A stretch of 64,000 nucleotides of DNA. It comes from Tenrec ecaudatus. Lineage: Eukaryota > Chordata > Mammalia > Afrosoricida > Tenrecidae. Shown one piece after another: positions 23,435 to 34,629 of this stretch. Below the pieces are notes generated by a model. It was given only the letters and a program-made list of their open reading frames with translations, searched no databases and was not told where the DNA came from. The stretch covers positions 12,359,497-12,423,496 of the forward strand of contig NC_134542.1 of assembly GCF_050624435.1 (NCBI RefSeq), in the 5' to 3' direction. Each line of letters opens with the position of its first letter. Within the stretch, counting starts at the first letter, position 1. The translations under genes were made by a program, and so were the position numbers.

Positions 23435-23785
23435 CTGGAGCATGTACACAGGGACAGAAAAGAGCTCAGGACACAGGAAATTCAGGGCAGATAAACCCTC
23501 CAGGAACAGAGGGAGGTGTTAGAGTATTGGGGACGAAACTGTGGGGGAAGAGAGCAGTGTCGGTTTATGATATGAAAATGATGATAATTTACAATTTATC
23601 AAGGGGTTATGAGGGTGGGAGGGGAAAGACAGGGTAAAAAGAGGAGCTTATACCAAGGGCTCAAAGAGAATGTAAATGTTTAGAAGATAACGATGGCATC
23701 ATATATACAAATATGCCTGACACAATTGATGTATGGATTGTATCAGAGCTGTAAGAACCCACAATAAAAAGATATTTTAAAAAAG
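23435..23785 (+). mobile_element. L1 3' end, tenrec-type
   Basis: The blocks 'tttatcaaggggttatgaggg', 'gggtaaaaagaggagctt', 'tgacacaattgatgtatggattg' and 'agagctgtaagaacccacaataaaaag' match the copy at 60590-61083. It ends with AATAAA and an A-rich stretch. Confidence 0.6.
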
Positions 23786-23814
23786 CATAAAGTAAAAATA
23801 ATAATATGATATTT

Positions 23815-24085
23815 TGTAAAATGGAAGGCAAAGAAAAGAAGAAAGACTCGAGATATATTTATACAGTGTCTGGAACAATAAGCTCAAACAAAACAATTGT
23901 GAAGATGGTGTAGGACTGGGCAGTGTTCCTATGAGTGGAACTGACTGGACAGTACTTAACAACAATGATGAATATGTATATGTGTCTGTATGTGTATAGG
24001 TACACATACATGTATATAACCTCTTGTACATAGGGCCTCTAACATACTGAGCCAGAACAGACTTTATGGTACCTAAAAACAACAT
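23815..24085 (+). mobile_element. RTE 3' tails split by a TATG-rich stretch
   Basis: The first RTE 3' tail runs to about 23970 ('gtggaactgactggacagtacttaacaacaat'). After a TATG/CATA-rich stretch, a second piece at 24028-24085 repeats the end ('gagccagaacagactttatggtacctaaaaacaac'). Confidence 0.65.
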
Positions 24086-24572
24086 CAGAGTATTAGTTAT
24101 AGTTAACAGATCATTTAATGCATGACTTACACATATGTGCATGTATAGGCATACCACCCATTTATTGATCTGTTTACTGCAACTGATATATAATTACAAT
24201 GGTAGGTTTCCTCATTCTTGCAGTTCAGAGATATTTAGTTTCTTGACTATTTGAGAGAATGAATAGTAAGTTATACCCTGAATAATGTATCCATGGTAAT
24301 TTATCTTCTTCTATTTTTCTTATCACTCTATGTCATTGGTAAAACATGAGTCTCAAAAAACTAATAAATAAAATAATGCATGAGTCTCTAGGCAAAGATA
24401 CCCTGCAGACCCTATCAAATATTCTGTCACTAAAATTGTCTCTTTCTATGAATGAAAATGAAAAATACTTCTCCCCCTTTTTAAACTTTTATCTCAAAGA
24501 CTATATGTTAAATTATTCACTCCCTTGCCTGAAAAAAAAATAAATTTCAAGTTGGGGCAATGTCTGTATGAA
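24086..24572. other. Single-copy AT-rich sequence
   Basis: Nothing recognised. Confidence 0.35.
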
Positions 24573-24796
24573 CTCTGGAGGACCCATGTTGGTGGTCTGG
24601 CTTACCCATTGGGCTGCAAACTGTAAGACAAGCATTTTTAAACTACCAGCCCATTTGAGGGAGAAAGACAAGGCTTTCTACTCCCAAAAAGAGTCTCAGT
24701 CTTAGAAACCCACAGGACAGGTCTACCCTGTGCTAAGAGGTTGCCGTGAGTCAGAATCAACTCAATGGCAGTAAAGTTTCTTTTTGGGGTTTTATC
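24573..24796 (+). mobile_element. AfroSINE-type SINE, near full length
   Basis: Head 'tggaggacccatgttggtgg', body 'ctttctactcccaaaaagagtctcagtc', tail 'ccgtgagtcagaatcaactcaatggcagtaaag' and a T/G-rich end. One of the best preserved SINEs here. Confidence 0.9.
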
Positions 24797-25787
24797 TCTG
24801 AATTCATAAGAGTGGTATGTACTGATTGTAAAAAAATTAAAAACTCAAAAGTTATGAAGATCAGTTTTTCCATAATACTGTTGATGAATGAAACATTGCT
24901 ATTTTCACACTGGATACCAATGCCACCTTTAGGATAAAACTAACTTTATTTAGGAAAATATTTTTATAGATTATAGTGAATGATAAAAAAGTAAGGCTCC
25001 CAAGACATAGCATCAAGAAAGGAGACCATGAAATGAAACACCTCTACAGAAAGACAGGGCAACAGGACAAATGAGATGAAAAGGTCATAAACTGAAGTAA
25101 CTTAAACATTGAAGACCAGGTAAATTCAGTTGAAGGAGAGATCTTGTGTAATGTTGACGAACACGAGTCCTGGAGTGGAATCTCTGAGGGTTGGAACAGC
25201 TTCCATAATTGTGTGTATGCATGTGTGTGAGTGTGTTTGATTGTGTTTTTGATCTTGGGTATCAATCAAGGTCCCAGCAATCAAGTAGAAATTTCTGAAG
25301 AATTAAAACAAAGGGAATGTAAAATAGGGACTCCCTGTGAGCCCCCCCTCCCCCATGGAAAGAACTCAGAAGTCACAATGGAGCCTGGTGGCACCCATGT
25401 TTTGGTGACAGGAGGAATTCAAGTAAGAAGAACAAAGAGAAGAGAATGCATTTGCAGAGCCCAGGGTGAGAATCCTGTGTCAGAGCTAGATTCAGGCCAG
25501 GGAGGCTGGTGCCATGCCCGGCCTGCCTGGTGGGATTTGGAGCCCAGGAGAAGAACAGCAGCTCTCAGAAATCTCCCCAGAGCAACATGAGAACATCTAC
25601 CTGAGTACAAACATATTTAGGCAAAACACATTTATAAACCAAACAACACGAGAAGCTAAGAATCTTGAGCTGTAAGGGAATGTGAGGAAAGAATCTGAGA
25701 TTAAACAAGGCCCAGATTTATCCAGTGTGTGGTTTGTACATGTATGTGTGTATTGTATGCTATCATATGGATATCGACTTGTGTATG
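24797..25787. other. Single-copy sequence with a 119-codon open frame
   Basis: No repeat recognised with confidence. The plus-strand frame at 25231-25590 has no recognisable domain; the GC-richer stretch 25330-25590 could be an unassigned old repeat. Not called as a gene. Confidence 0.35.
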
Positions 25788-25875
25788 TATATAAGGGACT
25801 TCCAAAAGTTCTTGGAAAAACATAATTTAATAATCTTGGCATCATTCCACTAACTTTTTGGGGCACCCTGGTATA
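25788..25875. mobile_element. 85-bp mariner-type MITE
   Basis: Two imperfect inverted ends, TATAAGGGACTTCC on the left and, reverse complemented, TATACCAGGGTGCCCC on the right, both continuing into CCAAAAGTT-type blocks. TA dinucleotides sit at each border, as expected for mariner insertion. The size is like the MADE1-class MITEs, and the inner 'aaaagttc.tgga' resembles HSMAR2-type ends. Confidence 0.65.
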
Positions 25876-26249
25876 TTGCTGCATATGATCTATCATCCAA
25901 ATAGAAGCCCCGCACAGAAATATGTTGAATCAACTTTGAATATTTACTATGCCCCGGGTATTGATCTATCTATGACCCTAAATAGAAAATGTTGTAGTAG
26001 AATGGCTGCCCAGTAGTACTATTCAGGTGCAAAACTGATTTATTCACTCCTGCATTGTTCTTTCCCATTGTTCTCAGTTATCTGCAATTTCTCCTCCCCT
26101 TTTTGAGCCCCCCCCCCCCCCACTCAGCAAAACAGAGAATAAAAGAGACTTCAAATTCTCAGTGTTTAGAGTACTAGAAAGTGTGGAATCCGCCTGTAAA
26201 CGTGGCCTAATTGGGGTTTCAGTGGAGCATTCCTGTTGCTGTATTGCAT
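25876..26249. other. Single-copy sequence with C14 tract
   Basis: A run of 14 C at 26108-26121. Otherwise nothing recognised. Confidence 0.4.
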
Positions 26250-26560
26250 CTGTCATCAACCTCTCTTAAAAGCGAGATTATGTAATGCATGTCAATATCT
26301 TCACAACAAATAATCAGCCGCAGACTTGAGATTCCATCATGTCGTGTCTTCCACAGGCATCCGGCTACCCACTTCCTTTGAAGTTTCTGGATGGAAATGA
26401 TGTATGTCGTCTTGTCAAGACCAGACTAGTTAGTAATCAGAGCATGGCCAAGGTTACTCGAAGGTTTCTTTGATGCAGAAATTCCTGGACTTGGAGCTTA
26501 AATCGTCCTGACCTCTCTGAATGTGTGTTGCCTCCCTGACCACCGGAGGAAACTACATAA
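26250..26560. promoter_or_regulatory. Candidate conserved noncoding element
   Basis: Repeat-free block of mixed composition, including 'attatgtaatgcatgtcaa' (POU/octamer-like ATGCAT) and 'acaaataatcagccgc'. Constraint is inferred only. Confidence 0.25.
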
Positions 26561-27387
26561 TTGACATCTTTAGGTTCACAGAATATTTCCTACGTTGTTA
26601 CTGTTGGTAATCTTAACACAAGACCAAAAAACTCTGAGAATTGACTAGACAGCCACTTAAAACAATGATAAAAGCATTTTTAAAAACAAAAAATGTGAAT
26701 TATTTACAGTGTACAAATCAGGTGATCAAGTTGACATTTACATTTCATACACATTTTGTTTCATCCTATTTGTTGCCATTCCTCCCACGTACCACCATTT
26801 ATTCCACCTTCCCCCAGGGTTTCCTATTTCTAGTCCTTTCTTTCCTAACCTCTGAACTTTGTCCTTGGGTTGATGCTTCCCTTTTGATCTCAAATCGCTG
26901 ATTATTCGAAGCGGCATGTACTTCACAAGTGTGATTGTGCTCTCCAAGGACATTTTGAACTTCACAGAAAACAGAGTCACTGACGATCAGCATGCCAAAT
27001 GTCAGGGGAGCATAGCAAAGTGTGAGAAACGTGTTCAAGTTAGTTCTTGACCTTTTCCCTTTGCCATTTATTATCCGTTTCTTAGTGCTGTTTTAAGTGA
27101 TTCCCAAAACAAAAGAGACAGTTTATATTTATATATCTACACCTGTAATGCTCTTGATTTCAAAAGTATAGAATTACCAGGTTATCGGTGGAGCATAGTC
27201 TTCAGCCAAATCCAAACGAAGGGGCTTACTTCCCCTCACAAGCTGACATTAATGAATTCATTATGTGTTTGTTTTTGACCACCAGGATTTGACAAATAAT
27301 TATGTATCATTCGTTACCAGGTGACACTCACAAATTAGTTATAATTATTCAAGGACGTGATATGCATTTATTTATATCTCGTCACAA
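26561..27387. other. Single-copy or unassigned repeat sequence
   Basis: The stretch 26770-27040 has overlapping short frames on the minus strand and reads like an old LTR or LINE 3' UTR, but I cannot name a family. Confidence 0.3.
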
Positions 27388-27805
27388 ACAAGGTTGGGCA
27401 TTGGATAAGAAAGACTGACAAAAGAATAGATTTATTTACATTATGGTGCTGGAGAAAAACATTGAGTGTCGTGGGCTGTCAAAAAAACAGATGTGTCTTG
27501 GAAGAGGGATAGACAGATTGCTCCCTGGAAGTAAGTATAGCCAGACTCCTTCACACAGACTTTGGACATGTTGTCAGGAGAGGAAAAATCACTGGAGAAG
27601 GACATCATGCTTGGAACCCTAGGGGGACTGCGCAAAGAGGAACCCTAGGGGGACAGCATTTGACTAATTGGATTGACACCATGGCTGCAGCAATGGGCTC
27701 AAACGTCACACCTGTGAGGATGGTCCAGTGCTGGACAGTGTTTTGCTCTGTTATCTCTAGGGTCACTAATAGGAAGCGACTCCATGGCACCTGGCAGCAA
27801 CCAGC
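27388..27805 (+). mobile_element. RTE/BovB-like LINE 3' end
   Basis: Blocks 'acattatggtgctggag', 'actttggacatgttgtcaggagag' and 'tggattgacaccatggctgcagcaatgggctcaaac' lead to a tail 'aagcgactccatggcacctggcagcaacc'. A 16-bp direct repeat (GGAACCCTAGGGGGAC) occurs at about 27612 and 27640. Confidence 0.85.
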
Positions 27806-27814
27806 AAGAAAACT

Positions 27815-28200
27815 GCCTACACCATTCGTGCAGTGGAGGTTTGAGTGTTGCCCTGACGTTGGAAGCTATGCCACCTGTATTTCAAGTACCCGCAGAGTCA
27901 CCCAGGGTGTACACATCTCAGTGGCGTTTGCAGCTAGAGATAGACTTGGAAGAAAGTTTGGTAAACTACTTCTGAAAATTAGCCAATGAAAACCTTATGG
28001 ACTACCACAGCATATTATGTGGTATAGAGTTGGCAGACGGACCCTCTAGATTAGTAAGCATTTAACAGGAGACTTAGGAAAGCCAGGGACACTGAGGAGA
28101 GTGCAGGGCACCATATTAGTATATGAGATACAAGTTGGCTCTTCAGTCTGTGGGGTTGCTGAGGGTTGGAGCTGGCTTGGTGGCCACTAAGAACAAGATC
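27815..28200 (+). mobile_element. RTE-derived element with fused 5' and 3' ends
   Basis: 27815-28035 matches the RTE 5' region ('gttggaagctatgccacc', 'cagagtcacccagggtg', 'cttctgaaaattagccaatgaaaacc'). After about 60 bp, 28090-28200 resembles the RTE 3' tail ('gttgctgagggttggagctggcttggtggccactaagaacaag'). The whole pol region is absent. The same structure recurs at 33645-34215. Confidence 0.5.
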
Positions 28201-29287
28201 AATGTCTAGACAATGCTCTCGGTCCTTCTCCATGTAATGTTCTTGGAGAGAAAAGGCTCAAGCTGGGAATTCTGCAGCCAGCTTGCCGATTTTTCAAACC
28301 CGGCCTTACATTATTCTATAACGGATCCTCTCTTGAGAGCATCCTGCTATTTTTTTATTCCCTTTTGATGCTTTTTGTGTCCTTCGGTATCCTTTCCCAG
28401 AGAACTCTTCAATGTCGCAATTCAAAACTTGCATTTTGCCTCCAGTTCTTTCAGTGTGAAAAATGCTGAGTGTGTTCTTCTCTTTGGGGTTTGCAACTCC
28501 AAGTCTGTGCACATTTATCATACTTTATTGTCTTCTCGTGTTGCCGGCTGAAGTTTTCTAATTCAGGATTTTTAATATTTCCTTGAACTATTCTATGCTC
28601 AAGAACAAGTCTCGGTCTTTCTTGACCTCCAGTTTCCTTTCTACTGATCTTTCCTTTCTTCCAGGTCTGCTCTTCCTAGTGGCAACCATGACTTCTCTGG
28701 TTTTCAGTCATTCACATTCAATACATCATATTTATTCTTGAAATGCTCTCTTATGAACTTTAATATTTTTCTTTGTCTTCAACATGAAATTACTTATGAA
28801 AATCTATGGCTTACTTGGAGGTCAGTCCAGAGCCTTGTTCTGACTCAAGGTTCTGAATTTCCCCTTTGGCTCTTTGGTGCTTGATTCATGTGTACTCCAT
28901 CTCTTTAGGTCCATGTATATACTCACCGGTTACACTGTTGAAAAAAGGTACTTGCAATGAATAAATTGTTGTTCTTTCAAAATTCAGTCCTATAATCTCT
29001 GATGTCATTTTTTTCTCCAAAAACAACAGTTTTCAATCCTTCTCCTTTGTTTCCAAAGTTTGCCTTCCAATCATCAATCCATCCTCATTATAAGTTTAAT
29101 CGGTTTCAGACAGCATAATATGGTAAATATCTTCAATTTCTTCCCTCTGGGGTTAGTGGTTGGTGCGTAAATCTGAGTAACGCTTGTATTAACTAGTCTT
29201 TCTTATAAGGATGTGAATAGCGGTTTATCACTGACGCAGCTGTTCTTCAGGGTCGATTTTGAAATGCATGTGATGCCATTCTCCCTC

Positions 29288-29556
29288 AATTTGTCATTCT
29301 TGACACAAATACAAAAACAAACAACACCAAAAAACAAACAAACAAACAAACCAAATTCACTGTCACCAGGTAGATTGCCACTGAAAGCGACTCCATCAGA
29401 GAAGGTACAACTGTCCCTGTGGGTTTTCAAGATGGTTAACTCTTCACAGGAGTAGAAGACCTCCCCTTTCTCCAGTACGGCGGCTTGTGGTTTAGAACTG
29501 CTGATGTTCTGGGTGATAACAGCCCAAAGCATAAACACTACACCACCAGGGCTCCT
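29288..29556 (-). mobile_element. AfroSINE-type SINE, antisense, in RTE
   Basis: On the plus strand it starts with an A-rich (AAAC)n tail at 29308-29352 and ends with the reversed head ACACCACCAGGGCTCC. RTE sequence continues on both sides. Confidence 0.8.
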
Positions 29557-29759
29557 CCTGACATGAGACCTTGGGGATCATCTGAATAAAAATGGCCGAT
29601 TTAAGCTCACCAATGCCTACGTTATTGAACTGCAAGAGCCCCTTTTTATTGTGATAAATTCCAATTTTACTAGATTGATAATTTGTCCACTCCACATTCT
29701 GATCATTAGTGGATGGTTGCAGCTGTGTCTTCTCCCTTTGAGCCTTGCCACATTGTCAT

Positions 29760-29857
29760 AGGAAGGTCCTGAAAGCTTCGCTCTATCCACATCACTGAGG
29801 TCGACTCTTAGGAAGGTCCTGAAAGCTTCGCTCTATCCACATCACTGAGGTCGACTC
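29760..29857. repeat. 50-bp perfect tandem duplication inside the RTE
   Basis: Units 29760-29809 and 29810-29857 share AGGAAGGTCCTGAAAGCTTC onward to TCGACTC without mismatch. The identity shows it is much younger than the surrounding RTE. Confidence 0.95.
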
Positions 29858-30115
29858 AAGTGGGAGTGCTTCTCAAGTTGTATTTTGCGGCCCTTCCAAC
29901 CTGAACGACTCATCGGCCGTGTCAAACATTCTTTCGCTGCTATTTATCATATGCTCAGTGGCTGATTTTTAAGAGTTTATTGCCAGGTCTGTCCTTCTAG
30001 TCTCTGTAGGAAGCTCCACTGAAACCTTGCCCCGTGGGGGATCCCGCTGGTATTTTAAATACAGTGGCATAGCTGTGGCATCACAACAACACATGAGAGA
30101 CCACATTATGAGTAA

Positions 30116-31344
30116 GTGATAGATGAGTAGCATATAATTTTTCTGTAGGGATAAATAAAGAGAAACAAAATACCTCCTATTTTTTTTACAGTCAGTTGAT
30201 CTAAACATAGCACCAGTTTCTCTGTTCCCAAACTCCTTTCCCTACTAGTTGTCCAAGAACACGTCTGTGGGGGATTCCATAGCCTGTTACAAATGATGGC
30301 CTGCTTTTGCCCCTCTCCCATCACCTTCTTTTGTATTCCTGCCGGATATCCGTTCTCTGTGGCACGGGTCTTGATTTATGACACCAGGGTCCCACCTACA
30401 GCTTTCCAAGTGGTCCCTCCTTTTGTAAAGTGACACGATTTAGGAAACAATGAACCAATGAGCTGGGTAATGTCCAATGCTAATTTGCTGTGCTTGTCTT
30501 TGCATAGAGTGCTGTGCCTTAAAGAGGTGGAAACTCCAAAGATTTCATGTACGAAACCAGGGTCACCCGGGTCCTTTGGCAATGCCCATCCTTTTGGCTG
30601 GAGCGGGAGGTCCGCCAAGGAGCACTTGGAAAGGAAGGCCTGCGTATGGAAACCCTGGAGAGCACAGTGGTCCCGGACACACACCAGGTTTTTCCTGAAC
30701 CAGCCTTGACTCTCCTTTGGTTTGGTCTCATGGGAAACAGTAGCAATGATTTTGTGTTCTTCCCTCTCCTATGTTCATTCATTTGTTCATGCTCAGTTCA
30801 AGCCCATTGTCTACTACTTGGGCAAAGCCTTACCTTCCTAGCTGCAAATTGAGCCGCCACTCCTTGAGTTGTAGGGACCGCACTTTAGAATCCCTTGACA
30901 TTTTAAAAACTAGATTTTCTTGGCCCTCTGTGCCGGAGGAATTCTCAGGAGTATAGGGGTTAGAAAGTTTCCTTGACAGCAGCTGTAGGCCCAGCAATTT
31001 CCCTTCAAGACTGCTGGCCTGTTTACGATGCTAACAGTTTTCCTTTTTGTTCTCAACAGTTATCCAAGAGTTAGCAGAGGAGGTTGATGAATAGTATGGA
31101 TTCCAGAGCCAGATGGTTTTAATATCATTCATTTTATTATTTTAGAAATATTTTCTTCTGTTTAGGGTGCAAGTTCACACAGTGGCTGCCATTCAATTTC
31201 TACACAGAGTGGATACTGGCATTGGTCACATTCTTCCTTACATACAAACAGTCTCTATTTCCAATGATTTCAACTCCCTGTCTCCTTATAGTCTCACCTT
31301 ATTTTCAAAATAATTGTTGATCCTTTGGTTGTAATACATTTTTT
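30116..31344. other. Single-copy sequence with a stop-poor block
   Basis: At 30376-30852 open frames of 83-102 codons overlap on both strands. None has a recognisable domain, so they are probably chance. The region is free of recognised repeats and could contain conserved noncoding DNA. Confidence 0.35.
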
Positions 31345-31497
31345 GTTGTATGATTCTGGGCATGTCCTATAATTTCTGCATTAGTTTGATCATCTCTACT
31401 ATAGGATTATAATAATAACAATAATCTCACTTGAGTTTTGTGGTGAGGATTAAATGAACTAACAAGATCCAGCAGATAACAAGTGCTTTGCAATGGT
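31345..31497 (+). mobile_element. MIR element
   Basis: Matches the MIR core and 3' part: 'ctgggcatgtcctataatttctg', then 'ataataacaataatctcac', then GTGAGGATTAAATGAACTAA and 'aagtgctttgcaatggtagctgtaac'. MIR is an ancient mammalian tRNA SINE. Confidence 0.8.
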
Positions 31498-31500
31498 AGC

Positions 31501-31690
31501 TGTAACGGATTAAATTGTTCATCAAAAATATGTGTTCATCAAAAATATGTGTCAACTTGACCGGCTCATGGTTCTTAGCGGTTTTGCAATTGTGTGATTA
31601 TGCAAGTTGGCAGTTATCTGATGATCATCCCAATGATGTCATCTGACATGATCATCTGAATACAATCCTTCCTTTGAATGGATTTGTCTT
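31501..31690 (+). mobile_element. ERVL-type LTR fragment
   Basis: Begins TGTAACGGATTAAA and has the 'atgtgtcaacttgaccggctcatgg' block typical of MLT2-like LTR starts, then breaks off into an RTE. A 17-bp segment (TTCATCAAAAATATGTG) is duplicated in tandem at about 31521-31554. Confidence 0.55.
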
Positions 31691-31935
31691 GGAAAATGTA
31701 TAGTCAGAATGTTCCTTAGACTGAAGGGTGGTAAGATGTTGGCTCACATGAAGGACATCATGCTTAGAGAAATAGAGGTTTGAGGAAAAAGAGACGGATC
31801 CTCAACCAGATGAATTCACACAGTGGCTGCAACAATGCGCTCATAAAAAGGGTTCAAGAGTCAGACAATGTTTTACCTGTTGGATATCGGGTTGCTATGA
31901 GTTCAACCTGAATAGACAGTGAATCTATAGTAATG
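31685..31935 (+). mobile_element. RTE/BovB-like LINE 3' end
   Basis: 5'-truncated copy with 'gtcagaatgttccttagac', 'aaggacatcatgctta', 'cacagtggctgcaacaatg' and the tail 'ggttgctatgagttcaacctgaatagacag'. Confidence 0.8.
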
Positions 31936-32717
31936 ATGGCATCGGAATGAAATGATTATCTAATGCAATTTTAAATGGTTGGAAATAACTTAGGTGTAAC
32001 ACATCAAGATGTTATGTCTTTAAATTGTGTGTGTGTATTTACATAAAGCCACAAGCTTATTTGAATATAGTGACAATCTAAGTACAGTAAAGTACAGTGT
32101 CTTTTTCATATGAAGTTCTTAATAAATTCTTATAAAGCAATTAAAAATTTAGCACTCTGTCTCAGTGCCAAACAAGATAAGGTAGAATTAGTAAAATTCC
32201 ATGAAAATAACACTATATTTTGTGTACTGTTACAATTATGTCTTCTTGTTCTAAATTTTAAGGTTATCCAAAATATACTTTAGAGCACACAAAAACATGA
32301 ATTATAGTCCTTTGATATGCATTAAGTATTTTACTTTTTCCTGTGAAAATTTCTGTATCTCCAAATTAGTCAGGGATGGCATTCTGATTTATGAGTTTTA
32401 ATAATGTTCAGATCTTCTGAGTAGACATAGCCTACTTATTGTAAAATCAGCAACGATTTGTATGCCATTAGAATTATTCAATAATTAATATGCTAATGAT
32501 AAAAAGCTTCTAAGTATCATTTTAACATATTGACTTTAGGTATATTTGAATGCCTTTATTTCTTGACTATTACTGGGTCACCTTCGGTCCATTTGGCCAG
32601 TAAGACATCCTCTGACTTCACAAAGGGAAGGAGATTTCAACTCAACATCAGCCCAATACTGATTCTTATAAGACTAAAGGAAAACCTGCCTCCACCCTCC
32701 AAGTTTCATCATGAATT
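31936..32717. other. Single-copy AT-rich sequence
   Basis: Nothing recognised. Confidence 0.35.
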
Positions 32718-33150
32718 CTGACACCAATTGTCCCTCAAAGCCTTAAATCTCCAATGGGTTCAATACTCACTGCAATGACCACAAATAAACCTCACAGATC
32801 ATACTCCAGATTATAGGGTTTATTCAGCATGCTAACAGTTTACAATTCAGGAACAGAAATGCTCAGGATACATTTCTTCCAGTCCAGGTAGCCTCTTCTG
32901 TGTCTACAGGCATGTTTTGTTTTGTTTGCTCCTTGAGCTCTCAAGCACAAAACCCCTTTGTTTCTGCCCTCCCGGACAATGTTTATAGAGCTTCTGTCAT
33001 GCTGGTGGTAAATGCCCAAAGGATATATTACTCTTCTATAAGCTTCAGCTTGAAAATACTCAGCTCTGTCTTCATGACTCAGCAAATTTAACTCCCCCCA
33101 CTAAGTGCCTGGAGGTACTTGACTTTGAAAGCAAGACTCCTGTTGACAGG
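32718..33150 (-). mobile_element. Probable LTR, antisense, class uncertain
   Basis: Plus strand starts near TGACACCAATTGTCCCTC. Its reverse complement carries AATAAACCCTATAATCTGG, a poly(A) signal placed as in an LTR R region. No internal retroviral sequence is seen. The boundaries are not firm and no target duplication was established. Confidence 0.4.
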
Positions 33151-33334
33151 CTCAGTTTTGCCATTGGTCTTATACCCCATTACCATGACTCCTGCTGTGC
33201 TCTCATTCATGTTTCTGCTACTGTCATTCATTTGCTGTTTCTCTGGACTTCTAGCTAAAGTTAAGTAGATCAAGAAGCTAAAATCAGCAGTATCTCAGAG
33301 CTCCAGTGATGTGCTCTGCTTATCTTTCTTTCTC

Positions 33335-33542
33335 GTTCATGGGCATTGAGTTGATTCTGACTCATTGCAACTCTGTAGGATAGGGTAGAGCTACCCCTGT
33401 GGGTTTCACTGACTGTAGCTCTTTATTAGAGTGTAGAGCTCTGTATTTCTCCAGAGGTGGGTTGCTTGGTGGTATCAAACTGGTGACCTTGCAGAATGTA
33501 GGTGAAGGCCTAATTACTACACCACCAGAATTCCTAAGACTA
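33335..33542 (-). mobile_element. AfroSINE-type SINE, antisense
   Basis: On the plus strand it begins with the reversed tail 'gggcattgagttgattctgactcattgcaactc' and ends at the reversed head 'actacaccaccagaattcc'. Near full length. Confidence 0.85.
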
Positions 33543-33644
33543 TGCCTAGAGGAGCCATGTTAAGCTTTTTGTTCCACAATTAGGTCTTTCTAAAGGGTCC
33601 AAGCACAGTGTTAAATATTGATTCTGTTTCATAAGAATCCCACC

Positions 33645-34215
33645 ACCCATCTGTCAATGTGTCATACCTTAGTGGCCTGTGTGTTGCTATAATGCTAGGA
33701 GATATGTTACTAACCTTCAAATACCCACTGGCTCATACCATCATGGGTAGGTTTCAGTGAAATATTCAGACTAGGAATAAAGGCCTGGTAACCCGCTTCC
33801 GAAAATGACATAGTGAAAACCCTATGTATCACAGCAGAATATTCTCTGGAAGAGTGAGTGTTGGAAGCTCCTTAGAAAGGAAGACCCAGCCTAGCAGCTG
33901 GATGATGCACTCCCACACAGCAAGGATCATGAAGATGGTGCTTAACCAGGCAACATTGTGCTCTGTTGTACATAACCCCAGTGTCCCTAACAGCACACTG
34001 GCTCAAATGGGTGATCATTTGAACCCAAGAGCTGCTCCTGAGGCGAGAGATGTGGGTGGCAGTGTCTTACCATACAACTGCATAGCCTTCAAACCCTGTC
34101 GGGCAGTTTTACTCTGTCTTGTAGAGTTGTTACAAGTCAGCATCAACCTGGTGGAAGTCCGGCTTAGTTTGTACTATTCCCAGGGTCAGAGCTGACTAGA
34201 CAGCAACTAACAGCA
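33645..34215 (+). mobile_element. RTE-derived element with fused 5' and 3' ends, SINE inside
   Basis: 33645-33840 matches the RTE 5' region ('catctgtcaatgtgtcatacc', 'catgggtaggtttcag', 'gcttccgaaaatgacatagtgaaaacc'). A middle of about 60 bp follows, then 33895-33985 resembles the 3' tail ('gatcatgaagatggtgcttaaccaggcaac', 'gttgtacataac'). A SINE splits the very end, which resumes at about 34170 ('gggtcagagctgactagacagcaactaacagcaac'). The pol region is missing, as at 27815-28200. Confidence 0.55.
33985..34168 (+). mobile_element. AfroSINE-type SINE inside the RTE derivative
   Basis: 'tttgaacccaagagctgctcc' in the body and the tail 'tagagttgttacaagtcagcatcaacctgg'. The RTE tail continues after it. 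Confidence 0.7.
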
Positions 34216-34442
34216 ACCGGAAAAGCAAGGGTATTCTTTCGCTGAGAACTCATCGTCATGTTTGGAGATGTCAGCTCTTAACTACTGACCAGATTATGTT
34301 TACTTTATAAAAAAGAAACCCAGCCAAAGCTCTCATAGCTCACAAGTCTGAGGAAACACCCTCTCCGTGTTATATGTTATCATTTTTCACCTGGTCCATA
34401 CTTGCTCTTAGGCCATTCAGAACATTCCCAATTGAAAAATAC
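34216..34442. other. Single-copy sequence
   Basis: Nothing recognised. Confidence 0.35.
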
Positions 34443-34565
34443 CCTTCACTGCCATTGAGTCAATGTTGACTCATAGGGACCCTCAGAGGCAGGGGAGAAC
34501 TGTCCTTGTGGGTTTCTGAGACCGAAATTCTGCCCAGGAGTGAGAAAGCCTCACCCTTCTCTCGA
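34443..34565 (-). mobile_element. AfroSINE-type SINE, antisense, head missing
   Basis: Reversed tail 'cactgccattgagtcaatgttgactcatagggacc' followed by body up to 'agaaagcctcacccttctctcgaggagtggc'. Confidence 0.75.
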
Positions 34566-34629
34566 GGAGTGGCCGCATGTATAAATAACCCAATGCTCAT
34601 CCTAGAGGGGCCTATTTACTTCACTGTAG

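Larger units (their letters stand above)
28365..30115 (-). mobile_element. RTE/BovB-like LINE 5' half, antisense
   Basis: Antisense of the region from the linker through the endonuclease to the 5' end. Shared blocks include 'ttcacattcaatacatcatatttattcttgaaatg', 'gtttgccttccaatcatcaat' and the 5' end 'ggtattttaaatacagtggcatagctgtggcatcacaac'. It is interrupted by a SINE (29288-29556) and a 50-bp tandem duplication (29760-29857). The RT region and 3' end are absent here. Confidence 0.8.

Noticed and set aside
30376..30852. Cluster of overlapping frames on both strands as a possible exon
   Set aside because: Frames exist in several phases at once with no splice-site pair or family similarity that would select one.
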